Part shown: one piece after another, positions 1-6,436 of the stretch
Position numbering within the stretch: the stretch's first letter is position 1
Layout: every line of letters begins with the position of its first letter
From: Selenomonadaceae bacterium
Lineage (GTDB): Bacteria; Bacillota; Negativicutes; Selenomonadales; Selenomonadaceae
DNA: 7,707 nt
Assembly: GCA_017529085.1 (NCBI GenBank)
Contig: JAFXOC010000180.1
Span: 1 to 7,707 of the forward strand
Direction of reading: 5' to 3'
Translations under genes and position numbers: made by a program
The notes under the pieces: model-generated
Databases searched by the model: none
Seen by the model: the letters and a program-made list of their open reading frames with translations, nothing else
What the model was told of the DNA's origin: nothing

Positions 1-192
1 GTATTTCAACGAATACGAAAAGTTTCGCGGGAAACATTTATCGTTGGGAATAGAAGTAGGACTTACAAAGGAGCGCAGGGAGGACAACATAGCCTTTGTA
101 AATAGCGCGCCCTTTGATCAGGTGATAGGTTCAATTCATGTTTTGCGGGCTGTTGATTTATACCCGCCGGACATTTACGGCAAGCGGGAAAA
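1..192 (+). pseudogene. Fragment of PHP-domain phosphatase gene, partial copy
   Basis: Frame 2 of this stretch, open at the window's left edge, encodes the part of a PHP phosphatase that corresponds to residues 56-118 of the intact gene at 507-1274. It includes the metal-site motifs GIEVGL and IGSIHVL. At about 192 the similarity stops abruptly and the frame runs on through unrelated codons to a stop ending at 256. Compared with 671-862 there are four differences in 192 bases (103, 112, 143, 184); one changes Lys to Asn and three are silent. The second half of the phosphatase, with its last His and the SDAH metal site, is missing, so no functional enzyme can come from this copy. I infer it is the left unit of a tandem duplication. 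An assembly chimera is the main alternative. Confidence 0.85.
1..192 (+). repeat. Direct repeat, copy A (php internal segment)
   Basis: Matches 671-862 with four mismatches; the first 102 bases are identical. The distance between copies is 670 bp, which would be the unit length of a tandem duplication joining php position 862 to mutL position 193. Confidence 0.95.
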
Positions 193-506
193 TGGTATTT
201 CGGCTTATAGAAATTCCCGCAGACGTGCCGATAAGCGAAGCGGAAGAAGCGCTTAGGGAAATTTTGGTGAATATTTTGGAAGCGCCCGAAGTAACGGCGG
301 CGACCATAAGGGAAAAACTAATCGCCGTAACCGCTTGCAGAGGCGCGATAAAGGCGGGGGACGAGCTTAGCGTAAGGCAGATGGAGAAGCTTTTAAAAGA
401 ACTGTCGGAGGCGGATCATCCATATACTTGCCCGCATGGCAGACCCACCATATTGAAGTTTTCCACGGGAGAACTTGATAAAATGTTTAAGAGGACGGGA
501 TTTTAA
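193..506 (+). pseudogene. mutL: mutL 3'-end fragment (C-terminal domain of DNA mismatch repair protein MutL)
   Basis: The third frame encodes about 104 residues that match the very C-terminus of MutL, the mismatch-repair ATPase/endonuclease. Visible hallmarks are a segment like RLIEIPADVP, the helix with ACRGAIKAGD (family consensus ACRAAIKAGD) and the CPHGRPT motif near the end; the last two contribute metal ligands in endonuclease-type MutL proteins. The ATPase domain and the first part of the C-terminal domain are absent: upstream of about 193 the DNA encodes a PHP phosphatase in a different frame. An ATG at 192-194 could in principle start a 105-codon ORF, but no ribosome binding site fits, so I treat it as a remnant. 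It ends with TAA at 504-506, directly against the start of the phosphatase gene, which suggests an original mutL-php operon. An intact mutL may lie just upstream of the window. Confidence 0.88.
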
Positions 507-1274
507 TTGAAGTACGACAATCATATACATACGAAATATTCTTCCGATTCGGAGATGGAAGGAGAAGCGGCGTTAAACCGCGCCAAAGTGTTGGGACTTT
601 CCCTCGTGTTTACGGAGCATTTGGACTTGGGACTGCCCGGGGTGCATGAATTTACCTTTGACGCGAAAGGGTATTTCAACGAATACGAAAAGTTTCGCGG
701 GAAACATTTATCGTTGGGAATAGAAGTAGGACTTACAAAGGAGCGCAGGGAGGACAACATAGCCTTTGTAAAGAGCGCGCCATTTGATCAGGTGATAGGT
801 TCAATTCATGTTCTGCGGGCTGTTGATTTATACCCGCCGGACATTTACGGCAAACGGGAAAAAACGGAGCTTTACAGGGAATATCTCTACGACATGGCGC
901 ATCTTATCTATCAAAACTCCTATATAAACATACTGGCGCATATAGATTACATAGTAAGATACGCCACATACGAAGACCCACGTCTTTTGTACGACGATTT
1001 TAGTGAAGAAATAGACGAAGTGCTTCGAGCATTGGTTGTAACGGATACGGTATTCGAGTTAAACACCAGAAGGTTAAATAAGGAAGTAGCAGAAGAACTT
1101 TTCCCCATGTACGAAAGGTACCGCGAACTTGGCGGCAGATACGCCACAATAGGTTCGGACGCGCATACGCTTGACGCGATAGGGGCAAATTACGAATTGG
1201 CGGAAGATTTGCTTGAAAAGGCGAAGCTTATCCCAGTGACGTTTTTTGAGGGGAAAATGGAAATTTCGCGTTGA
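507..1274 (+). CDS. PHP-domain histidinol-phosphatase family protein
   Basis: This 255-residue protein is a metal-dependent phosphoesterase of the PHP family, the size of the HisJ/HisK histidinol-phosphatases that hydrolyse histidinol phosphate in histidine synthesis. All PHP metal-site motifs can be seen: HIH (His6, His8) at the N-terminus, FTEHLD (His38, Asp40), Glu73 in GIEVGL, His101 in GSIHV, His145 in ILAHIDY, ELNTR at 184-188 and SDAH (Asp218, His220) near the end. The start is TTG at 507, directly after the mutL TAA. It is chosen because family members begin with a short YDxHxH segment and because a GAGG lies at 491-494. The gene probably belonged to a mutL operon and is followed by a terminator at 1396. 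No other his gene is visible, so the substrate is inferred; other small phosphate esters remain possible. Confidence 0.88.
   Translation: MKYDNHIHTKYSSDSEMEGEAALNRAKVLGLSLVFTEHLDLGLPGVHEFTFDAKGYFNEYEKFRGKHLSLGIEVGLTKERREDNIAFVKSAPFDQVIGSIHVLRAVDLYPPDIYGKREKTELYREYLYDMAHLIYQNSYINILAHIDYIVRYATYEDPRLLYDDFSEEIDEVLRALVVTDTVFELNTRRLNKEVAEELFPMYERYRELGGRYATIGSDAHTLDAIGANYELAEDLLEKAKLIPVTFFEGKMEISR
671..862 (+). repeat. Direct repeat, copy B (inside intact php gene)
   Basis: The second copy of the 192-bp repeat, here inside the uninterrupted phosphatase reading frame. Similarity with copy A ends after a shared GCGGGAAAA-like stretch; beyond it copy A enters mutL sequence. Confidence 0.95.
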
Positions 1275-1395
1275 AAAATTTTTTATTTCATTTACATTAT
1301 ACAATAAAAATAGTACCATAAACTCAAGAAATTTTTTTCAAATATGTACCGTGACTTAAGATATCGGGATATAAAAGCTTAAGTTCAAATGTTTT
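1275..1395 (+). other. AT-rich spacer with imperfect hairpin upstream of terminator
   Basis: No coding sequence is seen between the phosphatase stop and the terminator. The stretch contains an inverted repeat, ACTTAAG at 1354-1360 and CTTAAGT at 1378-1384, with a small ATAT...ATAT inner stem. It also has a weak promoter-like pair, TTTACA at 1291 and TACCAT at 1314, 17 bases apart. It may simply be the 3' untranslated region of the phosphatase transcript. Confidence 0.4.
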
Positions 1396-1426
1396 GGAGT
1401 CGGTTTGTGCCGACTCCTTTTTTTTT
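1396..1426 (+). terminator. Rho-independent terminator
   Basis: A perfect 8-bp stem (GGAGTCGG at 1396-1403 and CCGACTCC at 1410-1417) with the 6-base loop TTTGTG is followed at once by nine T residues (1418-1426). The T tract is on the plus strand only, so it ends transcription of the mutL-php unit coming from the left. Confidence 0.92.
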
Positions 1427-1432
1427 CGAGCA

Positions 1433-1573
1433 CCAGTTGGAGAGGGTGATAAGCCCGAAAAGTTGGTCGGCATTTACAAGAAAGAAAACGCCCTTCGTCA
1501 TTTCTTCCGCCCAAAGAATAGCTACGGGATGATTTTTCAAATGAAGATATTTGGCAATTTTGCTTTCCATCAC
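1433..1573 (-). pseudogene. DUF169-family gene remnant with internal deletion
   Basis: The minus-strand reading frame begins (GTG at 1573 or ATG at 1570) 14-17 bases after the nitroreductase stop. It encodes an N-terminus typical of DUF169 proteins, MESKIAKYLHLKNHPVAILW, then jumps near residue 28 (about 1489) to FFLVNADQLFGLITLSNW. In family members that second segment lies much further into the protein, in the FLVNPDQLSALVVLANY region. The cysteine- and glycine-rich middle of the family is missing, and so is everything after the Trp at about 1433, where the sequence meets the php terminator. A normal member has well over 200 residues; about 47 survive. The function of DUF169 is unsettled. 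Its place behind a nitroreductase suggests a former two-gene operon. The family call rests on remembered consensus. Confidence 0.65.
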
Positions 1574-1587
1574 CGATTTATCCTATC

Positions 1588-2085
1588 TCACTTCACATAA
1601 TGCACACGGGTTTTATCATATCGATTTTGCTGTGGTTTTTTCTGTAGTGGATAGCCAAACGGAATAATAGTGAATACAGAGAGATTTTGCGGCAAAGATA
1701 TCGCCTCCGCTACCTTTTCCATTCGTTCGGTAAACGGCGCAATTCCGAGCACTACCCCACCCAAACCTTGCTCCTCAAGTTCAAGCAATATGTTTTCCGT
1801 GGCAAGTGATAAATCAACCTTCACCAACTCCGGCACTGTAAGACCGTCTTTGCGACCGCAAACAACAATGGCAGCAGGAGCCTTTGCCGTCATTTTAGAG
1901 TAGGGGCTAGACTCCGAAAGTTTTTGAAGTACGTCCTTATTCGTAACAACATAGAATTCCCACGGCTGCTGATTCATAGCAGATGGCGCAGCCATAGCAG
2001 CTTTCAGTATCTTTTCGATTTTTTCGGTTTCTACAAGACGCTCTTCGTATGAGCGTACACTCGTTCTGGTAAAAATTGCGTTCAT
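1588..2085 (-). CDS. Nitroreductase family protein (FMN-dependent)
   Basis: This 165-residue protein is a complete member of the short nitroreductase family: cytoplasmic FMN enzymes that use NAD(P)H to reduce nitro compounds, quinones or other electron acceptors. Visible features are the N-terminal FMN-phosphate contacts RTSVR (Arg7, Ser9, Arg11), the strongly conserved APSAMNQQPW block at 33-42, the LATENILLE helix at 94-102 that packs at the dimer and flavin site, the GLGGVVLG turn at 107-114, IIPFGYP at 140-146 and the terminal RVHYVK. Many relatives have a Cys before the ATEN helix (DCSAATEN); here it is DLSLATEN. The ATG start is fixed by a strong ribosome binding site seven bases upstream and by alignment with family N-termini. 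The physiological substrate cannot be told. It lies downstream of a dead deformylase gene and upstream of the DUF169 remnant, all in one direction. Confidence 0.92.
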   Translation of the reverse strand: MNAIFTRTSVRSYEERLVETEKIEKILKAAMAAPSAMNQQPWEFYVVTNKDVLQKLSESSPYSKMTAKAPAAIVVCGRKDGLTVPELVKVDLSLATENILLELEEQGLGGVVLGIAPFTERMEKVAEAISLPQNLSVFTIIPFGYPLQKKPQQNRYDKTRVHYVK

Positions 2086-2090
2086 TTAAT

Positions 2091-2098
2091 CTCCTCCT
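2091..2098 (-). promoter_or_regulatory. Ribosome binding site of the nitroreductase
   Basis: The minus strand reads AGGAGGAG here, five bases before the ATG at 2085. It is a near-perfect Shine-Dalgarno sequence that decides the start codon and suggests this gene is still well expressed although both neighbours are degenerate. Confidence 0.85.
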
Positions 2099-2149
2099 AA
2101 AAATGACAAGTACAATTACATCATCGGCACGGACGAAGAAAATATGCGC

Positions 2150-2426
2150 GATTCCGTTGCAATGGTCGATTTCATGCTGAATAATCTGCGCTGTAAATCC
2201 CGAAAATTTTTGCTTTTGCTTCCGAAAATCCATATCGCGATACTTGATTTCGATCCGGTCGTGACGGACTGTTTCTCGTTCGCCCGTAAGAGATAGGCAA
2301 CCCTCGGTAGTTTTACTCTTTGGCGGATTTTTTTAGGATTTCGGGATTGAGTATAACTCGATAAGACTCTCCGTCTTTTACGACGATAATGCGTTTACGC
2401 TCTCCAACCATTACAACTGTAACACA
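2150..2426 (-). pseudogene. def: Peptide deformylase pseudogene (frameshifted, N-terminus lost)
   Basis: Read on the minus strand, two frames together give about 93 residues of a clostridial-type peptide deformylase, the metalloenzyme that removes the formyl group from new proteins. The first frame has MVGERKRIIVVKDGE and VILNPEILKKSAKE and hits TAA at 2315-2313. The other frame continues with TEGCLSLTGE (motif EGCLS, metal-binding Cys) and GFTAQIIQHEIDH (motif HEIDH, both His and the catalytic Glu) and ends near HCNGI at 2150. The shift is one extra or two missing bases around 2311-2316. The first ~40 residues cannot be found: AT-rich DNA lies there instead. The normal stop after HCxGI is also lost, so the second frame runs on into the nitroreductase to 1937. 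The catalytic residues are intact but the gene cannot make a whole enzyme. A housekeeping deformylase is presumably elsewhere. Confidence 0.8.
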
Positions 2427-2542
2427 TTCAATAATTCTGTTTCAATATATTTCTAAAAAAAATATATAAATTTCTAATCATATCGAGAATACCAATTGCC
2501 TCAAAAAATACACAATTCTCCACCCTTCTCACAATAGCAATA

Positions 2543-2577
2543 AGCGTAGCTCCAGCTTCAACAGCGGGAGCTACGCT
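2543..2577. repeat. Inverted repeat, 11-bp perfect stem
   Basis: AGCGTAGCTCC (2543-2553) and GGAGCTACGCT (2567-2577) pair perfectly around a 13-base loop, which can pair further inside (GCT/AGC) after one mismatch. Neither side has a T tract, so it does not look like an ordinary terminator. It could be a stand-alone RNA structure, a protein binding site or a small-repeat relic. Confidence 0.7.
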
Positions 2578-2680
2578 ACTCAAAACAAAATATTACGGAA
2601 ACCGTCAATACTATTATAGTTCTACCACTAGCCTACAACTGCATATAATGGTAAACCACTTCAAATTTTAACAGTGTCTT

Positions 2681-2710
2681 AGATACCGTTGAGGGAGTGA
2701 GAGATACCGT
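2681..2710. repeat. Short direct repeat AGATACCGT
   Basis: AGATACCGT occurs at 2681-2689 and again at 2702-2710, 21 bases apart, which is two helical turns. The surrounding bases (2699-2736) can also fold through GAGAGA...TCTCTC. The role is unknown and chance is possible. Confidence 0.35.
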
Positions 2711-2773
2711 CTCGGCAAAGATAGGAGAGGTCTCTCCAAAAAGAAACACCGCAAAATTTATACAATCAAAACG

Positions 2774-2795
2774 ACAAAGTATTAACAAACTTTGT
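2774..2795 (-). terminator. Possible terminator of the autotransporter gene
   Basis: A 7-bp stem (ACAAAGT 2774-2780, ACTTTGT 2789-2795, 8-base loop) lies 15 bases after the stop codon of the gene at 2811-6407. On the minus strand it is followed by CGTTTTG, a poor T tract. On the plus strand a run of seven T lies a few bases after it, but no plus-strand gene ends here. A weak terminator is the best guess. Confidence 0.35.
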
Positions 2796-2810
2796 AAAAT
2801 TTTTTTAGAA

Positions 2811-5800
2811 TTACCACATTTTGCGAATCGTAATCGACGCGGCAATGTCTTTATCGTGACTTCCTTTTTGGAGTCTTGCGTCGCCCGAAATTTGCCAGTT
2901 TTGCGCCAAATTAACGTCGCCGAACAAGCGAAGAATGAAATGCGTTTTGTCCTGCTTGTTAAAGAGCCTGTGACTGTTGGTTGAGTCGCCTGCAAAATGA
3001 TAGTTAATCGAAGGCTCCGCGCCGCTGAACGCGTGTTTTACGCCGATACGCGCGCCGTAACTTCCGCTTTTTGCAACGCGTTTCATTTCAAGACCGATTT
3101 GACCCGCAAAATATGTGTTGCTTAACCTGTCAGCGCGATGACCGTAAATTCCCAAGCCTTCCTCGCCGTAACCGCCCTGACGAAGCTCAGACAGCTGCAT
3201 ATTAAAGTACGGGCTGACCTTCCAAAGTTTTTGGTTGTTGTGAAGTTCTTGTTTATATTCGCCGCCAAGTTCGTAAATATGCCCGCCGCTCTTCGCTTCG
3301 CCGTTAAGTCCGAGGGTTGAAATGCTGCGATGATATTTGTTTCTCAGCCAACCGACATTTGCGTAAATATACGCGTCGGTCGCCTCTCTTTTATATAGCG
3401 CATATACGCCCACTCTTGTGTCGTAAGCGTTGCCGCCGTTGTTTTTGCCGGAAAACCCCATAGAATTGTAGCCGACAAACGCGCCCAACCGCAAGTTTCG
3501 CCCAACGGCTCTGTCATAACCGCCGGAGATGGCGGAGCCGTGGTAATTCGCGCCGTTTCTCGTTTCGCCCCAATTTTTGCCTAAATTTACCCATATATCG
3601 TTATTTAAATTGTTGTCGCGCGGAAGGTCAAAAGCCGTGTTTAATCTCTCGCCGATAGCGTTGCTCGCCGCGCTGTTTTGCTGAGTTACCGCCGCTATAT
3701 CCGCCGCGCTGCTGCCGCCTATGTCGGATAGCGTTTGTTTTGCGCTTGTCGCGTCCATACTATAGAGGACGCGCATTTCGTCAACGCCTGCGGTATCGCC
3801 GCTTGATTGTAAGTTTTTACGCATGGCGTTCATAGCGTTGTACGTTTCGTTTTGCTCGCTTGTGGTATCGCCCAAATTATTCGCTTCAACGGCGGTGACT
3901 ACGAGATTATTCGCGTCCTCCCGCTTTACTTCGGTATTCATCATACCGCTTGACTGCGAAGAATAGACAACATTACCCGTAATTCCCTTTGTTGCGGTTA
4001 AAACCGTGCTTTTTTCGTCCGGAACATAATTTATGGCGTTGACAACGCTTCCGTCAATGTTTGCCGTACCTTCGACCTCTATTTCCGGTTTGTTTGCGCC
4101 CGCAACAGATACGAGAACACCGTCGGATATAAGTTTTCCGTCGTTATCTCCCGCGCCTTTTATTTTAAGCGAATTATCCTTATCCACCGCGCCAATCGCG
4201 CCGTGGTTTATAAATTGCCCCGTGGTGTCGTCCTCAAAGCCTTCCGCCATTTTGCTTGTCATATCGTTTAAGGTGTAATTGCCGCCGAAAACAGCCGCGT
4301 TTTTTGCTACGGTCGCGTTTACCATATTCGCTTCACCGGTGTAAACGAAAGTTCCGTTCTTGACGTTTAACTTCGTATTTTCTGCGCCGATGATATTGCC
4401 GTCGTAAGCCAGATTGGCGTTGACGTTTATATTTGTCACGAGGTCGGGGACGTATCTTTTATAGGGAATAACTTTTCCGTCGTATTGGAGCATAAGTCCG
4501 CCGACATAACAAGTATTGCCGTACCAATTAGTTCCTACTAGGAAATTTTCGGAGTCGGAAAAACCGTCATCAGGCGAAAAATCCTTCCAATTGTTTGTTA
4601 TGTCGCCTTTAAGTTTTGCGCCCTCGTTTAAATTTATATTGTCAACGAAAGACCCTTCGCCTGTAAATATCGCGCTATCCGCAGCCTCTATGGAACCGTT
4701 TACGTTAATAGTCGCCATTTTGTCGTTAAGATCGCCGTTTTGAAGGTCAGAGAAGCTGAAATCATCGGAGTTGCTGTCAATATCGTTTAAACCCACATTA
4801 TACATATCGATAATTTGCCCGTCTGCAACCATACGCTTATAACGCATATAAGAGCCGCGATATTCTTTCGTCGCGCCCATCGTATTTGTTCCGAACTCCG
4901 CCCAAACTCCGACGCCGCCTTCGCCGTTCGCCGTTACCTCGCCGTCGATATTTATGGTATGATTTTTACCGTAAGCCGCAAAAACGCCAGTGCCATATTT
5001 TCCATCGCCGTGAACTTCCGTACCTTTAGCCACCGTTACGGTATTGTTCACGCCGTCAATGCGAACGCCTACCGACGCATCGCCTGCGGCATAAATATTT
5101 CCCGCTTGCGTTATATTGTTGTTGGATCCGTAAACATGAAGCCCCACGCCGTAAGTAGCGGTATTGTATCCGTCCGCATAAGCCGCGCCTTCCGCATTTC
5201 TCGCAGAAAAGCCTTGGGTATTGGTAAGCGTCTGCCCGTTGTTATAGATAGAGCGTCCGTAGAAGTTTTTGCGGTCTATTTTATAGCCGATGTCCTGCAT
5301 AAGAGCAAGTTCCGCTTCCAGCAAGGTATTGTAACTGCGGTAGTCCTGATGACTCATAAGACTGCGTTCAAGGTCTATATGGGAAAATTCCGGATATTCA
5401 TCTTCCCACATATTTATGGGAATGCCCGAAACTTGATTTCCGTTAGGGTCTGTAAAAGTCTTGCCGTCAAGAACCTCCGTCACGTTATCGCCGCGAAAAG
5501 TCAAATGGGGTTTTCCGTTTCTTCCCGTTAGGGCGTTTATATTGTCAACTATAAAAGTATTCCCTTCAAACTTTTTTATATCTTCGGGAGTTCCGTTATT
5601 CATATAGGATTTATAATTTTCGGAAGTCATAATATAAACGCCGGGTTTATCGGCGCGTCTGCCGGTTTGGTCATAAAGATGAGCGGTAAAACTGTTTGCG
5701 TTTGCCGCGCCATCCGAAATTCTAACAATTTCTTCTTCAAATGATCTTGAAGTCAATATTCCCAAGCTGTGCCCTATTTCATGAAACATCATGGGGATAA

Positions 5801-6407
5801 TATCGATTCCGTTCATTTCCTGCGCTACGGGTAAAAGCGCATTAGGCGTGACAAAGCCGTACCTGCCGTCGCCCTCGTTCTTACCGAGATTTTGACCGAT
5901 AATTATTGACCCAAAACCTCTTGCGGCAGAATTTTGCTCCGAACCGTCCATAATAGAATCTATTGTTTCTATCCATTCAATATTAGAGCCGTTTTGAAAG
6001 GCATCGTGCAAGAAATTTGGATTATTCGTATTAACTCCGTAAGTTCGGGAGTTGGAACGAGCGAAAGCGTTCGTAACATCGCTTGTACCGACGAAAAATT
6101 GAACGGGCTTATTATTTTTCGCCCCCGGACCTAAAATCTCCGCCCACTGTCTGAAGGATTCGTTCAGTCCCGCCTTAATATCGTCTTTAAGGGTATAGAC
6201 TAGGGGATTTCCTCCAAAGGTTTCAAAATAATTTTTCGCCGATTCGTTTCCCGCATCTTCCGCGCCGTAGTAATAAATTTCAAAGATATTCTTGCCGTCA
6301 AAGCCGACGTCGCTTGTGGTCATAGCGTCCGCAGGGGAAAAATTGACGCTTGCCGCAAAGTAGAAGGCGATTGCAAGCGCAAGTTTGCTCTTGTTCGGTT
6401 TTTTCAT
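2811..6407 (-). CDS. Autotransporter with zinc-metalloprotease-like passenger and outer-membrane beta-barrel
   Basis: This is a 1198-residue secreted surface protein. Residues 1-28 form a Sec signal peptide (KKPNKSK, a hydrophobic core, cleavage likely after PADA). Residues ~33-375 look like a zinc peptidase: MMFHEIGHSLG has HExxHxxG at 209-216, and SHIDLERSLMSHQ at 342-354 is followed by AELALMQDIGY, as in metallopeptidases with a distant third His and a Met-turn. Residues ~390-800 are a Gly/Asn-rich beta-helix-like stalk, with clear repeats of about 26 residues between 418 and 510 (GVGLHVYG, VGVRIDG, TGVFAAYG, VGVWAEFG). A linker at ~800-930 leads to a barrel of about 264 residues ending in ITIRKMW, with the usual terminal aromatic. 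The whole protein has only one Cys (633), normal for this secretion route. The ATG has a good ribosome binding site. Proteolytic activity and target are inferred, not shown. Confidence 0.88.
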   Translation of the reverse strand: MKKPNKSKLALAIAFYFAASVNFSPADAMTTSDVGFDGKNIFEIYYYGAEDAGNESAKNYFETFGGNPLVYTLKDDIKAGLNESFRQWAEILGPGAKNNKPVQFFVGTSDVTNAFARSNSRTYGVNTNNPNFLHDAFQNGSNIEWIETIDSIMDGSEQNSAARGFGSIIIGQNLGKNEGDGRYGFVTPNALLPVAQEMNGIDIIPMMFHEIGHSLGILTSRSFEEEIVRISDGAANANSFTAHLYDQTGRRADKPGVYIMTSENYKSYMNNGTPEDIKKFEGNTFIVDNINALTGRNGKPHLTFRGDNVTEVLDGKTFTDPNGNQVSGIPINMWEDEYPEFSHIDLERSLMSHQDYRSYNTLLEAELALMQDIGYKIDRKNFYGRSIYNNGQTLTNTQGFSARNAEGAAYADGYNTATYGVGLHVYGSNNNITQAGNIYAAGDASVGVRIDGVNNTVTVAKGTEVHGDGKYGTGVFAAYGKNHTINIDGEVTANGEGGVGVWAEFGTNTMGATKEYRGSYMRYKRMVADGQIIDMYNVGLNDIDSNSDDFSFSDLQNGDLNDKMATINVNGSIEAADSAIFTGEGSFVDNINLNEGAKLKGDITNNWKDFSPDDGFSDSENFLVGTNWYGNTCYVGGLMLQYDGKVIPYKRYVPDLVTNINVNANLAYDGNIIGAENTKLNVKNGTFVYTGEANMVNATVAKNAAVFGGNYTLNDMTSKMAEGFEDDTTGQFINHGAIGAVDKDNSLKIKGAGDNDGKLISDGVLVSVAGANKPEIEVEGTANIDGSVVNAINYVPDEKSTVLTATKGITGNVVYSSQSSGMMNTEVKREDANNLVVTAVEANNLGDTTSEQNETYNAMNAMRKNLQSSGDTAGVDEMRVLYSMDATSAKQTLSDIGGSSAADIAAVTQQNSAASNAIGERLNTAFDLPRDNNLNNDIWVNLGKNWGETRNGANYHGSAISGGYDRAVGRNLRLGAFVGYNSMGFSGKNNGGNAYDTRVGVYALYKREATDAYIYANVGWLRNKYHRSISTLGLNGEAKSGGHIYELGGEYKQELHNNQKLWKVSPYFNMQLSELRQGGYGEEGLGIYGHRADRLSNTYFAGQIGLEMKRVAKSGSYGARIGVKHAFSGAEPSINYHFAGDSTNSHRLFNKQDKTHFILRLFGDVNLAQNWQISGDARLQKGSHDKDIAASITIRKMW
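3738..4028 (-). repeat. Direct repeat in autotransporter linker, copy 1
   Basis: This block covers residues 794-890 of the complete autotransporter and matches 7417-7707 with four mismatches in 291 bases (3818, 3903, 3905, 3909). Bases 3910-4028 are identical to 7589-7707. Only one difference alters the protein (Lys to Gln); the barrel DNA just beyond is far less alike. Confidence 0.95.
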
Positions 6408-6414
6408 ATCAAAA

Positions 6415-6419
6415 CTCCT
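6415..6419 (-). promoter_or_regulatory. Ribosome binding site of the complete autotransporter gene
   Basis: AGGAG on the minus strand, seven bases before the ATG at 6407, supports this start. The next codons encode a lysine-rich signal peptide n-region, which agrees. Confidence 0.8.
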
Positions 6420-6436
6420 ATGCCGTGAATAGTAAC

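Larger units (their letters stand above)
2432..2810. other. Non-coding region, mostly AT-rich, between deformylase remnant and autotransporter
   Basis: No convincing gene is seen on either strand in these roughly 380 bases. The first 70 are almost only A and T and replace the missing 5' end of the deformylase. Further right are a perfect 11-bp inverted repeat, a short direct repeat and a hairpin after the autotransporter stop codon, each listed separately. The few open frames here are short and continue antisense into the autotransporter gene. Confidence 0.6.

Noticed and set aside
1296..1320. TATAAT on the minus strand at 1301-1296 as a leftward promoter
   Set aside because: No good -35 at a proper distance and no minus-strand gene downstream; it reads against the end of php.
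2106..2200. Protein-like plus-strand frame opposite the deformylase remnant
   Set aside because: It is the complement of the HEIDH region, whose identity on the minus strand is clear, and it is short.
2697..2984. A 95-codon plus-strand frame crossing the 3' end of the autotransporter gene
   Set aside because: Most of it is the antisense of the barrel; the first third, in non-coding DNA, has no recognisable motif.
4815..5531. A 238-codon open frame on the plus strand inside the autotransporter gene
   Set aside because: It is antisense to a long, well-recognised gene, has a composition typical of a shadow frame and shows no family motif or ribosome binding site.
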